From: Dorea sp. 5-2
Lineage (GTDB): Bacteria; Bacillota; Clostridia; Lachnospirales; Lachnospiraceae
Reading direction: 5' to 3'
Assembly (NCBI RefSeq): GCF_000403455.2
Contig: NZ_KE159715.1
Location: 142,180-206,179 of the forward strand
Length of the DNA stretch: 64,000 nucleotides
The notes below the pieces were generated by a model. The model saw only the letters and a program-made list of their open reading frames with translations, searched no databases and was not told the origin of the DNA. Numbering within the stretch: position 1 is the stretch's first letter; each line of letters opens with the position of its first letter. Shown here in pieces: positions 25,403-34,371 of this stretch. The translations under genes were made by a program, and so were the position numbers.

Positions 25403-26627
25403 TCTGGGCCTCAAGGTATTAGCTTTCTTTATTGCAGTTTTTATGTGGCTTATTGTGGTTAATATCGATGACCCGGTAATAGAGAAGACCTATACCGGAA
25501 TCCCGGTAGACGTCATAAATGAAGAGATTGTAACGACGACAAACAGAACATATCAGATCGTAGACGGTACGCAGGAAGTGAGCGTGACGGTCAATGCACA
25601 GCGTTCTGTGATGGAGAAAATCAAGTCCGAAGATATTATAGCGGTTGCAGATATGAAGGAACTGAGTATGGGGACACAGATTCCCATAGATGTATCTATT
25701 CAGGGCTATCGGTACGAGAAAGCATTTACGACACCGGGGAATCTGCAGGTTAAGATAGAAGATGAAGCGAGAAGTAATTTCCCGATCACACCGACAACAT
25801 TGGGAACAGTCAGAGAAGGCTATGTGTTAGGCGAACTGAAAGCAGATCCGGAGAAGGTGACTCTGAGAGGACCAGAATCTGTGATCAATAGTATCAACAG
25901 GGTTGTGGCAGAGGCAGATGTATCCGGGCTCTCGGAAGATGCAGAGATAGAAGCGAGACTTATATTATATGACGTGAATAATAATGTGATCGATCAGACG
26001 ATTCTTGCCAATAATCTGGGAAAAGAAGGAATCAGTGTGGAAGTCACCCTGTATCAGATTAAAAGTGTGCCGGTCAAGCTGAATACTTCCAGGATTTCAG
26101 CGGCTGACGGTTATAAGGTCAGTGCAGTCAGTGTTGAACCTCGGGAAGTCAGCGTGACAGGAGACGCAGAGGCGCTTGCTGAATTGGATGAGATCAGGAT
26201 ACCGTCGGAAGATCTGGAGATATCTGGGCTGACTGAGCGTACGGAGAAGATGATTGAGATCACTTCATATCTTCCGGAGAAAGTAATGCTAGTAGAAGAG
26301 AATGCGGATAGTGTGATCGTATCGATCCAGATTGAACAGCCAGGTGTGCAGAATTATGAGGTGTCAACCAGTTCCATAACGGTAAATAATCTTTCGGAGG
26401 ATCTGCAGCTTAGTTACAGGGCGGTGGATTTTGAGATACAAGTCAGAGGTCCGGCAGATGTATTGAAGGTATTTTCGACGGCAAAGAAGGTAAGTATTGA
26501 TCTGAAAAATTATACGATCCCGGGCACATATATTGTACCTGTATCGGTTGATCTGCCGGATGGATGTACAATGGCAAGCGATGTAGAGATCGAGATTACA
26601 CTTGAAGCAAAGGTGGAGGAAGAGTAA
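25380..26627 (+). CDS. cdaR: YbbR-domain regulator of CdaA
   Basis: 415 residues. One N-terminal membrane anchor (LKVLAFFIAVFMWLIVVNI, residues about 11-29) is followed by four extracellular YbbR-like beta domains of roughly 80-90 residues each; recurring segments such as V-x-L-x-G and V-P-V-x mark their boundaries. Such proteins bind CdaA and tune c-di-AMP output in response to envelope state. It begins inside the end of cdaA, indicating coupled translation. ptsH follows 45 bases later. Confidence 0.92.
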   Translation: MRKRLTGNLGLKVLAFFIAVFMWLIVVNIDDPVIEKTYTGIPVDVINEEIVTTTNRTYQIVDGTQEVSVTVNAQRSVMEKIKSEDIIAVADMKELSMGTQIPIDVSIQGYRYEKAFTTPGNLQVKIEDEARSNFPITPTTLGTVREGYVLGELKADPEKVTLRGPESVINSINRVVAEADVSGLSEDAEIEARLILYDVNNNVIDQTILANNLGKEGISVEVTLYQIKSVPVKLNTSRISAADGYKVSAVSVEPREVSVTGDAEALAELDEIRIPSEDLEISGLTERTEKMIEITSYLPEKVMLVEENADSVIVSIQIEQPGVQNYEVSTSSITVNNLSEDLQLSYRAVDFEIQVRGPADVLKVFSTAKKVSIDLKNYTIPGTYIVPVSVDLPDGCTMASDVEIEITLEAKVEEE

Positions 26628-26672
26628 CAGAACATTTGTTTTAAGGTACTTTACGAAGGAACGGAGGAAAAT

Positions 26673-26936
26673 ATGGTTAGACAAAGAGTCATGATTACAA
26701 ATCCGACAGGATTGCATCTTAGACCGGCAGGAATTTTCTGTAATACGGCAAGCAGCTTTAAATGTAAGGTGACATTTGAATACGATAATACGATCGCAAA
26801 TGCGAAAAGTGTTTTGAGTGTTCTTGGGGCGTGTATTAAGAAAGGAGATGAGATCGAGCTGATCTGTGAGGGCGAAGATGAGGAAGAGGCATTAAGAGAG
26901 ATGGTCGCGGCTGTTGAAGGTGGGCTTGGCGAGTAA
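26673..26936 (+). CDS. ptsH: HPr-family phosphocarrier protein
   Basis: 87 residues. HPr passes phosphate from enzyme I to PTS permeases and, in Firmicutes, is phosphorylated on a serine to control catabolite repression. The active histidine lies in TGLHLRPAG (usual form GLHARPAT) and the regulatory serine in NAKSVLSVLG. GGAGG precedes the ATG. Enzyme I is not adjacent. The Leu after the active His and the Gly at the end of the motif are departures from the textbook sequence, so a specialised HPr-like role is possible, but both key residues are present. Confidence 0.88.
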   Translation: MVRQRVMITNPTGLHLRPAGIFCNTASSFKCKVTFEYDNTIANAKSVLSVLGACIKKGDEIELICEGEDEEEALREMVAAVEGGLGE

Positions 26937-26949
26937 GACGGATAAAAGC

Positions 26950-27055
26950 AAAGGGCTGTTGTAGAATAGGTTGGTTATACAAAATGCAGGAGATCCTATC
27001 TGAAGTAAGAGGGTATTGAATTTTGTGCAAACCGGTTATTTTACAACAGCCCTTT
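26950..27055. terminator. Bidirectional terminator between ptsH and glgX
   Basis: AAAGGGCTGTTGTA at 26950-26963 is exactly complementary to 27042-27055, with further imperfect pairing inside (GGTTATACAAAAT against ATTTTGTGCAAACC) making one long stem. T-runs on either side suit both converging genes. Confidence 0.7.
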
Positions 27056-27076
27056 TAAGCGGCGCTCTCTGTTGGA

Positions 27077-29212
27077 TCATTCTCCGACCAGGACGATCAC
27101 ACTCCTTTGCCGGATCAGAAGTTTATCACTATCCAGAGGATAGGTGGATTGCTCGCTTTGCCATGTGTCTACAGCGACCTCCCAGCACATGGAGATCGGC
27201 AGGGAAGGAAGCGTCACAGTAATATCTTCCCAATAGGCATTAGAAGCGATGTAGATGACCTGAGGACCGGAATGTTTATCCTGTCCAGCGAACATGACTC
27301 CGACATAATGTTCATAGTCAGCGAATTTATCGTGCCATGGCTCAACCCCGTGGAAACTGATGTCGGGGAATCCGCAGGCGCCGCCGCTGACGTCAATGCG
27401 CAGCAGGCGATGTTCTTTACGGAAGCGGATCATGTACTGGAAAAATCGAAACATATCCTGGTTCTTTTCTAATAGGCTCCAATCCAGCCAGGAGGTGATA
27501 TTATCCTGGCAATAGGCATTGTTGTTGCCGTATTGTGTGTTGCAGAATTCATCGCCGGCAAGAAACATGGGAATTCCTCTGCTGCACATGAGTATGGCGA
27601 AAGCATTGCGTATCATACGCCGCCGCAGGTTAAGGACCTCAGGATTGTCAGTTTCGCCCTCAACACCGCAATTCCAACTGTTGTTGTCATTGGCGCCGTC
27701 TGTATTGTTCCAGCCGTTTTTCTCATTATGTTTTACGTTATATGAAAATAAATCGTTCATAGTGAATCCGTCATGGCAGGTAATGAAGTTGACAGAGGCA
27801 TTTTCTCTGGATTTTACTTCATAGATATCTCTGGAACCAATGATCCTCTGCGCGGCAGCCTGAGCCATACCATTATCGCCTTTCAGGTATCGGCGCATAT
27901 CATCGCGGTATCTTCCGTTCCACTCAGCCCAGCGGTTCCAGGAAGGGAATGTACCAACTTGATAGAGTCCGTCCGCATCCCATGCCTCGGCGATCAGTTT
28001 AACATCCCCAAGTATAGGGTCAAAAGCAAGCGACTGAAGAAGAGGCGGTTTGCTCATTGGCGAGCCGTCCTCATTCCGTCCGAGAATAGAGGCAAGGTCA
28101 AACCGGAAACCATTGATCCTATAGGTATTCACCCAATAGCGCAGACAATCCAGGATCATCTGCCGGACAATGGGGTGATTGCAATTCAACGAATTGCCGC
28201 ATCCGCTGAAATTATAATAATATCCTTCCGGCGTCAGAAGGTAGTAGATATTATTGTCGAATCCTTTGAAAGAGAAAAAGGGACCGTCTTCATTTCCTTC
28301 TGCCGTATGATTGAATACAACATCCAGATATACTTCGATTCCATGCTGGTTGAAGATCTGGATCAGATTCTTTAATTCGTTTCCTTCCCGGTTATACTCC
28401 TGGCTCGCCGTATAACTGGTGTTGGGAGCGAAGAAGCTTACCGTGTTATAGCCCCAGTAATTATAGAGCTTTTCACCGTCCACTTCCCGGTAATCCTGCA
28501 TTTCGTCAAATTCGAAGATCGGCATTAATTCAACGACATTTACACCAAGTTCCAGGAGATGGGGGAGTTTCTCAAGGAGCCCCGCAAAGGTGCCTGGATG
28601 TTCGACTCCGGAAGAACTGTGTTTGGTAAATCCGCGGACATGCAGTTCATATATGATCAGATCTTCTGTAGGAAGAAGCGGCGGTGCAAGATTGCCCCAG
28701 TCAAAGTCATCTTTAACAACACGTGCCTTATAGTGCTGCCCGCGGGGCGCCCGGTCGCCCCAGTGGCTCTGTCCGGTGACGGCACGTGCGTAGGGATCCA
28801 GAAGATATTTGTTACGGTTAAAGATAAGCCCTTTATCTGGTTCATATGGACCGTCCACACGATAGGCATATTCAAATTCTTCTATATTTAGTTTGAACAC
28901 GATCATGGAATATACATTTCCGATCCGATAATGCTCCGGAAAAGGAAGGACAGCAAAGGGTTTCTGCTCTGTCCGATGAAACAGCAGAAGTTCGATAGAA
29001 GTTGCACCATGGGAATAGACTGTAAAATTAACGCCACCTGGGATCGCCGTTGCCCCGTTGATCTCATAGAAACCAGGGCGGACTTCAAAACCGCCTACAA
29101 TGTCCAGTGGGACCAGATGGATCGTGCGGGGCAGGCCAAAATTCTCAGGGGTGTTTTTGGATTTTGTCTGTGTTATGATGTGTGGTGTTGTGATCAGTTC
29201 TTTTTGGTTCAT
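27077..29212 (-). CDS. glgX: Glycogen debranching enzyme / isoamylase (GH13_11 type)
   Basis: 711 residues. Hydrolyses alpha-1,6 branches of glycogen or limit dextrins. An N-terminal CBM48-like domain (about residues 40-140) precedes the GH13 barrel. Catalytic residues are visible: the nucleophile Asp in NGFRFDLAS, the acid Glu in LIAEAWDA, and the transition-state Asp in ITCHDGFT; the DVVFNHT motif is also present. GGAGG lies upstream of the chosen ATG at 29212; the longer open frame to 29569 has no conserved sequence. It stands alone, without other glycogen genes, and converges on ptsH. Confidence 0.93.
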   Translation of the reverse strand: MNQKELITTPHIITQTKSKNTPENFGLPRTIHLVPLDIVGGFEVRPGFYEINGATAIPGGVNFTVYSHGATSIELLLFHRTEQKPFAVLPFPEHYRIGNVYSMIVFKLNIEEFEYAYRVDGPYEPDKGLIFNRNKYLLDPYARAVTGQSHWGDRAPRGQHYKARVVKDDFDWGNLAPPLLPTEDLIIYELHVRGFTKHSSSGVEHPGTFAGLLEKLPHLLELGVNVVELMPIFEFDEMQDYREVDGEKLYNYWGYNTVSFFAPNTSYTASQEYNREGNELKNLIQIFNQHGIEVYLDVVFNHTAEGNEDGPFFSFKGFDNNIYYLLTPEGYYYNFSGCGNSLNCNHPIVRQMILDCLRYWVNTYRINGFRFDLASILGRNEDGSPMSKPPLLQSLAFDPILGDVKLIAEAWDADGLYQVGTFPSWNRWAEWNGRYRDDMRRYLKGDNGMAQAAAQRIIGSRDIYEVKSRENASVNFITCHDGFTMNDLFSYNVKHNEKNGWNNTDGANDNNSWNCGVEGETDNPEVLNLRRRMIRNAFAILMCSRGIPMFLAGDEFCNTQYGNNNAYCQDNITSWLDWSLLEKNQDMFRFFQYMIRFRKEHRLLRIDVSGGACGFPDISFHGVEPWHDKFADYEHYVGVMFAGQDKHSGPQVIYIASNAYWEDITVTLPSLPISMCWEVAVDTWQSEQSTYPLDSDKLLIRQRSVIVLVGE

Positions 29213-29375
29213 AGCTCGCCTCCTAAATGAATAAAATACTGATAACAGTATATCGGCATTTGAGGCATAATTCAATAGGGATCGGCAAACTTCCGGCCGT
29301 ATGCGACATTTTATTCCCGTGAGCAACGAGCCAAGCGGGCATGCTTGCATGCACATTTGGCGACTGCCGCGAGGG

Positions 29376-29410
29376 TCAAATACCCCGCTGCTCTGCAACG
29401 GTGTATTTGA
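29376..29410. repeat. Long hairpin in the glgX-nfo gap
   Basis: A 15-base arm (29376-29390) pairs at 13 positions with 29396-29410 around the loop CTCTG; the pairing joins TCAAATAC to GTGTATTTGA. Upstream, GCATGCTTGCATGC adds a small palindrome at 29339-29352. The 271-base gap has no gene that I can support. It could be a dispersed chromosomal repeat, a small RNA or a leader for nfo. Confidence 0.45.
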
Positions 29411-29483
29411 CTTGACTTTTTTAGGCGGCTGCCCTATGATGTCTGTATGTTTACTAAAAGAAAAATATATAGGAGATGGAGAT

Positions 29484-30323
29484 ATGCTGACTATAGGGAC
29501 ACATATGTCGATTGCGAAAGGGTTGGCGAAGACTGCTGAGAATGTGGTGTGGATGGGGGCGAACACCATGCAGATTTTCAGCCGGAATCCCCGGGGGTCA
29601 AATTATAAAGTATATTCTAAGCAGGAGATCGAAGCGTTTCAGAAGATCCGTAAGGAGAATTCCTTCGGCGCTCTGCTTGCCCATGCCCCATATACGATGA
29701 ATCTTGCGAGCGGTCAGGAACGTGTGTATGAATTCGCGTGTACGGTGATCCGGGAGGATATAGCAAGGATGGATGAGATCGGCATGGAGAATCTGGTCTT
29801 TCATCCGGGCAGCCATACGGGGATCGGGATTGAGAGAGGAATTGAGAATATTATACGGGGACTCGACCAGGCAATTATGGGGAAGGAGAAGATCACGGTT
29901 CTTTTGGAAACGATGACAGGTAAAGGGACAGAAGTAGGCGCAAGGTTTGAAGAGTTGAAGGCGATCCGGGATGGAGTAAAGCATCCGGAACGGATCGGAA
30001 TCTGTCTGGATACGTGTCATGTGTTTGCGGCAGGATATGATATTGTAAATGATCTGGAAGGCGTAATAAAAGAATTTGACCGGGTGCTTGGGATAGAGTT
30101 GTTAAAGGCGGTTCATTTGAATGACAGTATGATGCCGTTCGCATCACATAAGGACAGGCATGCGGCTATTGGAGAAGGTGTGATCGGGATGGAGGCTCTG
30201 CTTGCAGTGATGAGACATCCTCTTTTGAAAGAGTTGCCGTTTTATCTGGAAACACCATTAGACGATCAGGGACATAAAGAAGAGATCAGGATGCTGAAGG
30301 AAGAGTTGGGGAGAAAAATATGA
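29484..30323 (+). CDS. nfo: Endonuclease IV (AP endonuclease)
   Basis: 279 residues. Zinc-dependent enzyme that cuts DNA 5' to abasic sites in base-excision repair. The TIM-barrel metal motifs are visible: [66 protein letters not shown] and FYLETP. AGGAGATGGAG supports the ATG at 29484; an upstream extension to 29301 would read through the hairpin region and lacks family similarity. The stop overlaps the trmO start (ATGA). Confidence 0.95.
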   Translation: MLTIGTHMSIAKGLAKTAENVVWMGANTMQIFSRNPRGSNYKVYSKQEIEAFQKIRKENSFGALLAHAPYTMNLASGQERVYEFACTVIREDIARMDEIGMENLVFHPGSHTGIGIERGIENIIRGLDQAIMGKEKITVLLETMTGKGTEVGARFEELKAIRDGVKHPERIGICLDTCHVFAAGYDIVNDLEGVIKEFDRVLGIELLKAVHLNDSMMPFASHKDRHAAIGEGVIGMEALLAVMRHPLLKELPFYLETPLDDQGHKEEIRMLKEELGRKI

Positions 30324-31102
30324 GTATGGAAGACACGAATCTCAGCCTGAAGGTAATTGCATATATCCGCACGGATTTTCCGGAGAAATTCGGGATACCG
30401 AGGCAGAGCGGACTTGCCGCCACAAGGGGGGAGATCATCTTTGAGCAGGAGTTTCGACATCCGGAGGCGCTCAGAGGATTGGAAGCTTATTCGTATATCT
30501 GGCTTATATGGGGATTCTCGAAGGTCGTGCAGAAAGGATGGGCGCCTACGGTCAGGCCGCCGAGACTGGGAGGTAACCGGAGGATGGGGGTATTTGCCAC
30601 CCGGTCGCCCTTTCGCCCGAATCCACTGGGGTTATCCTGTGTAAAATTGGAAAGGATTGAAGAACGCAAAGGCGAGGGATATGTTCTGCATGTCCGGGGA
30701 GCGGATCTGATGGATGGGACGCCGATTTATGATATCAAGCCTTATCTTCCTTATGTAGACTGCCATTCCGACGCTGCGGGCGGATTCACTGAGCAAGTGA
30801 AGGACTATTCTCTTCAGGTAGAGATCCCGGATAAATGGGCAGAAGCGATCCCGGAGGAACACAGAGAAGCTCTGATGCAGATATTGGCACAGGATCCAAG
30901 ACCATCTTATCAGGAAGATCCGCAGAGAATATACGGTATGGGGTATGCGGGAATGAATATCCGATTTCAGGTAAGGGGGCGCGTACTGACCGTATGCGGG
31001 GTATACGAGTGTGCTGACCGTACTGCCTCCTTGCCTATTCGTCCATCTGCCGCGTTGGATTTTCTATCTGTAGACACCGCTACGCCGTCGAAGCAGCCAT
31101 AG
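30320..31102 (+). CDS. trmO: tRNA (t6A37) N6-methyltransferase TrmO (TsaA/YaeB family)
   Basis: 260 residues. TrmO methylates t6A at position 37 of certain tRNAs, using SAM bound in a beta-barrel rather than a Rossmann fold. Family blocks are clear: [51 protein letters not shown], and the KPYLPYVD metal/substrate block. The C-terminal part (QDPRPSYQ) is the usual small domain. Its ATG overlaps the nfo stop, so the pair is one unit. A hairpin terminator covers its stop codon. Confidence 0.92.
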   Translation: MSMEDTNLSLKVIAYIRTDFPEKFGIPRQSGLAATRGEIIFEQEFRHPEALRGLEAYSYIWLIWGFSKVVQKGWAPTVRPPRLGGNRRMGVFATRSPFRPNPLGLSCVKLERIEERKGEGYVLHVRGADLMDGTPIYDIKPYLPYVDCHSDAAGGFTEQVKDYSLQVEIPDKWAEAIPEEHREALMQILAQDPRPSYQEDPQRIYGMGYAGMNIRFQVRGRVLTVCGVYECADRTASLPIRPSAALDFLSVDTATPSKQP

Positions 31103-31119
31103 TAAAGGGCTGCTTTTTT
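31093..31119 (+). terminator. Rho-independent terminator of nfo-trmO
   Basis: GCAGCC at 31093-31098 pairs with GGCTGC at 31108-31113, followed by TTTTTT. It overlaps the last codons and stop of trmO. Confidence 0.75.
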
Positions 31120-31157
31120 GATCTGCACAGAAGTGAGGTATTTGGTAAAAAAGTACT

Positions 31158-31185
31158 TGCAATATACCCCATAAGGGTATATACT
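31158..31185 (+). promoter_or_regulatory. csoR-copA promoter with embedded CsoR operator
   Basis: TTGCAA (31158-31163) and TATACT (31180-31185) are 16 bases apart. Between them lies TATACCC-CATAA-GGGTATA (31163-31181), a 7-bp inverted repeat with GC-rich inner edges, as in known CsoR operators. A repressor bound here would block polymerase directly until copper releases it. Confidence 0.72.
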
Positions 31186-31348
31186 GTGTTTAATGTAATT
31201 GTTGTAATAGTGAAGAAAAAAATATGCAATGTATAATTGAGAAAATGATTTCTCAGAACGTTTAGGAAGGAGGCGTGGAAATATACGATTGCAGTCTTTC
31301 GGGTATCGCATGACGGAGCACCGGAGCCTTAGCGTATATTGCTGTCAA

Positions 31349-31651
31349 ATGGAGAAGAAAAAGGAATGTTGTCATAAGACAAAAGAACGCACGGAGAAAG
31401 AATACAAAGATCTGTGCAATCGCCTGAGCCGTATAGAAGGGCAGGTAAGAGGGATCAAGAAGATGGTGGAGAACGATGTATATTGTACGGATATCCTGAT
31501 ACAGGTATCAGCGGTGAATGCAGCCTTAAATAGTTTTAATAAAGTGCTTCTTGCCAATCATATCCGGACTTGTGTTGCGGAGGATATCCGGGCGGGGAAG
31601 GAAGAAACTCTAGATGAATTGGTTGACACACTGCAGAAGCTGATGCGGTGA
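31349..31651 (+). CDS. csoR: CsoR-family copper-sensing repressor
   Basis: 100 residues from the chosen start. Small all-helical repressor that leaves DNA when Cu(I) binds. The metal ligands are present in the pattern of the family: Cys in VYCTD, and His and Cys in NHIRTC. The body RLSRIEGQVRGIKKMVE is typical. The start is uncertain: 31349 places the start a few residues before CCHKTK as in homologues I recall, but has no good ribosome site; an upstream TTG at 31289 has AAGGAGG 15 bases away. It sits between a CsoR-type operator and copA. Confidence 0.88.
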   Translation: MEKKKECCHKTKERTEKEYKDLCNRLSRIEGQVRGIKKMVENDVYCTDILIQVSAVNAALNSFNKVLLANHIRTCVAEDIRAGKEETLDELVDTLQKLMR

Positions 31652-31713
31652 CCGGCACAAAAGATTTCGGCGGCACATAGTATTTGCAAAATTTTGATGT
31701 AAGGAGGAGGATT

Positions 31714-34350
31714 ATGGAACAATATATGGTAAAGGGGATGAGCTGTGCGGCATGCAGCGCCCGTATCGAAAAGGCGGTCTCCGGGGTGGAGGGTGTGACG
31801 TCCTGTTCGGTAAGCCTTTTGACAAATTCCATGGGTGTGGAAGGCGACGTCTCTTCGGCAGAAGTCATAGCCGCTGTGGAAGCCGCGGGATATGGTGCAA
31901 AGAAAAGGACGGCGGGCAGTGATGATAAGGCGTTCTCGGCGGCTGCATCAGGAGAAGAGCTACTGAAGGATACGGAGACACCGGTTCTGAGAAGAAGGCT
32001 GATCGTATCACTTGGCTTCCTGATTCCGCTGATGTATGTTTCTATGGGGCACATGATGTGGAACTGGCCAATGCCGGGTATCCTTGCAGGAAATCATGTG
32101 GCTCTGGGATTGATTCAGTTGTTGTTCACAACGGCTGTTATGATCGCCAATCAAAAATTTTTCATCAGTGGGTTTAAGAGTCTGTGGCATCGTGCCCCTA
32201 ATATGGATACACTGGTGGCGCTTGGAGCCGGGGCATCTTATGTCTATAGTACGTATGCATTGTTTGCCATGACGGATGCGCAGATGCGTATGGATATGAG
32301 TGCGTTAATGTCCTACATGCATGAATTCTATTTTGAGTCTGCGGCGATGATCTTGACGCTTATTACCGTCGGGAAGATGTTGGAGGCGCGTTCCAAAGGA
32401 AAGACGACAGATGCACTGAAGAGTCTGATGAAGCTGGCGCCTAAGACGGCGGTTGTAATAAGAGACGGCATGGAGCAGGAAATACCTGTAGATCAAGTGC
32501 AAAGAAAAGATATATTTGTAGTGAAGCCCGGGGAGAATATTCCGGTGGATGGTGTGGTGGTAGAAGGGAACAGTGCGGTGAACGAGTCGGCGCTGACCGG
32601 AGAGAGTATACCCGTTGATAAGGAAGTGGGAAACCAGGTATCCGCGGCTACGATGAACCAGTCCGGATACTTAAAGTGCGAGGCGACCAGGGTAGGAGAA
32701 GATACGACGCTTTCTCAGATCATCAAGATGGTCAGTGATGCGGCGGCGACGAAAGCTCCGATCGCAAAGATCGCAGATCAAGTATCCGGTGTGTTTGTTC
32801 CGGCTGTTATCGGTATTGCAGCGGTTACGATCGCCGTATGGTTATTGGTTGGGCAAAGTCTTGGATTTGCGTTGGCAAGGGGAATATCGGTGTTGGTGAT
32901 CAGCTGTCCGTGTGCCCTGGGGCTTGCTACGCCGGTAGCGATCATGGTGGGTAATGGAATGGGCGCCAGACACGGGATCATGTTTAAGACAGCGGTGTCA
33001 TTGGAAGAGACCGGAAAGATGCAGATCGTTGCTCTGGATAAAACCGGTACGATCACAAGCGGGGAACCGAAGGTCACAGATATCATACCGGCGGAGGGTA
33101 TAACAGAAGAAGAGCTTCTTAAGATGGCTTATGCCCTGGAGAGAAAGAGCGAGCATCCCCTTGCCAGGGCGGTGACGGAGCTTGCACAGGAGAGAGGGCT
33201 TGCAGGAGATCCAGAAAGAGAGTTTGATAAAGCAGGGCATATGGAAGGAAATCCAAGGCTGGAAGTGACGGATTTCCAGGCGGTTCCGGGTAACGGACTG
33301 TACGGGCAGCTTGGTGGAGATAAACTGACCGGAGGGAATCTTGCCTATATCAAAAGGAGCGCCTCCGTATCTGCAAAGATAGAGGAGAAAGCGGCAGAAC
33401 TTGCCGGAGAAGGTAAGACGCCGTTGTTCTTTGGAAGGAACGGGCGGTTTATCGGTATGATCGCGGTGGCAGATGTGATCAAAGAAGACAGCCCAAAAGC
33501 TGTGAAGGAATTGCAGAATATGGGGATTCAGGTCGTGATGCTGACCGGAGATAACGAAAGGACCGCGCGGGCGATCGGCAGGCAGGCAGGAGTAGATGAA
33601 GTGATCGCGGGTGTTCTTCCGGACGGGAAGGAAAACGTGATCCGAAATCTTATGAAAATGGGCAAGACAGCTATGGTTGGAGACGGGATCAATGACGCGC
33701 CGGCGCTTACAAGGGCCGATATAGGGATCGCGATCGGTGCGGGAACAGATATAGCCATTGATGCGGCGGATGTTGTGTTGATGAAGAGCCGGCTGAGTGA
33801 TGTGCCGGCGGCGATCCGATTAAGCCGTGCGACGCTCCGCAATATCCATGAGAATCTGTTCTGGGCATTCTTCTACAATGTGATAGGGATCCCGCTTGCG
33901 GCAGGAGTGTGGTACACACTTCTGGGATGGAAGCTGAATCCGATGTTCGGTGCTGCGGCAATGAGCCTCTCAAGCTTTTGTGTTGTGACCAATGCATTGC
34001 GGCTGAATTGGTTCAGGATGCATGATGCGTCGAAGGATAAAAGGTTGAAAAGACAGGCTGTCATTTCAAATAAAAAAGAGGATATGGGAAACGAAGTGTT
34101 GCAAAAAAGTATTTCCCATGTAAAAAAGGAGGACATAACCATGACGAAGACTATGAAGATTGAAGGAATGATGTGCGGGCATTGTGAAGCAAGAGTGAAA
34201 AAGTGCCTGGAAGCACTTCCGCAGGTAGAGGAAGCGGCAGTAAGCCATGAAACCGGTACGGCGGTCCTGACGCTGAATGCGGAAGTGGCGGACGATCTGT
34301 TGAAGCAGACGGTGGAAGCCCAGGATTATCAGGTGTTAGGGGTCGAATAA
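31714..34350 (+). CDS. copA: Cu(I)-exporting P1B-type ATPase CopA with C-terminal CopZ-like domain
   Basis: 878 residues. Exports copper(I) using ATP. Order of parts: N-terminal heavy-metal domain with CAAC (residues 11-14), membrane spans, the CPC ion-binding motif in ISCPCALGLATP, the phosphorylation site DKTGTIT, the HP motif in SEHPLARA, and the hinge GDGINDAPAL. Cu(I)-specific residues follow in the last spans (FFYNVIG and MSLSSF). Unlike most CopA proteins it continues into a second heavy-metal domain with MMCGHCEAR. That domain equals a free CopZ chaperone and is preceded by its own ribosome site and ATG. GGAGGAGG precedes the start at 31714. Confidence 0.95.
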   Translation: MEQYMVKGMSCAACSARIEKAVSGVEGVTSCSVSLLTNSMGVEGDVSSAEVIAAVEAAGYGAKKRTAGSDDKAFSAAASGEELLKDTETPVLRRRLIVSLGFLIPLMYVSMGHMMWNWPMPGILAGNHVALGLIQLLFTTAVMIANQKFFISGFKSLWHRAPNMDTLVALGAGASYVYSTYALFAMTDAQMRMDMSALMSYMHEFYFESAAMILTLITVGKMLEARSKGKTTDALKSLMKLAPKTAVVIRDGMEQEIPVDQVQRKDIFVVKPGENIPVDGVVVEGNSAVNESALTGESIPVDKEVGNQVSAATMNQSGYLKCEATRVGEDTTLSQIIKMVSDAAATKAPIAKIADQVSGVFVPAVIGIAAVTIAVWLLVGQSLGFALARGISVLVISCPCALGLATPVAIMVGNGMGARHGIMFKTAVSLEETGKMQIVALDKTGTITSGEPKVTDIIPAEGITEEELLKMAYALERKSEHPLARAVTELAQERGLAGDPEREFDKAGHMEGNPRLEVTDFQAVPGNGLYGQLGGDKLTGGNLAYIKRSASVSAKIEEKAAELAGEGKTPLFFGRNGRFIGMIAVADVIKEDSPKAVKELQNMGIQVVMLTGDNERTARAIGRQAGVDEVIAGVLPDGKENVIRNLMKMGKTAMVGDGINDAPALTRADIGIAIGAGTDIAIDAADVVLMKSRLSDVPAAIRLSRATLRNIHENLFWAFFYNVIGIPLAAGVWYTLLGWKLNPMFGAAAMSLSSFCVVTNALRLNWFRMHDASKDKRLKRQAVISNKKEDMGNEVLQKSISHVKKEDITMTKTMKIEGMMCGHCEARVKKCLEALPQVEEAAVSHETGTAVLTLNAEVADDLLKQTVEAQDYQVLGVE
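34141..34350 (+). CDS. copZ: Nested CopZ-like copper chaperone start within copA
   Basis: The last 69 codons of copA begin with an ATG at 34141 preceded by AAGGAGG at 34126-34132, an 8-base gap that is ideal for ribosome entry. The product would be a complete heavy-metal-associated domain with CGHC, the size and motif of CopZ. Both frames are the same, so the cell could make the fusion and a free chaperone. Linking residues (SISHVKKEDIT) look like translated intergenic DNA. Internal initiation is an inference from the sequence signals. Confidence 0.5.
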   Translation: MTKTMKIEGMMCGHCEARVKKCLEALPQVEEAAVSHETGTAVLTLNAEVADDLLKQTVEAQDYQVLGVE

Positions 34351-34371
34351 GAGGTATGGGGGACTCCGCCA

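Noticed and set aside
27107-28375. Several plus-strand open frames of 100-200 codons opposite glgX
   Set aside because: They mirror the codon structure of the strongly supported glgX gene and show no protein family features.
29301-29483. N-terminal extension of endonuclease IV
   Set aside because: The added residues cover a structured non-coding block; the ribosome site and the family start both fit 29484.
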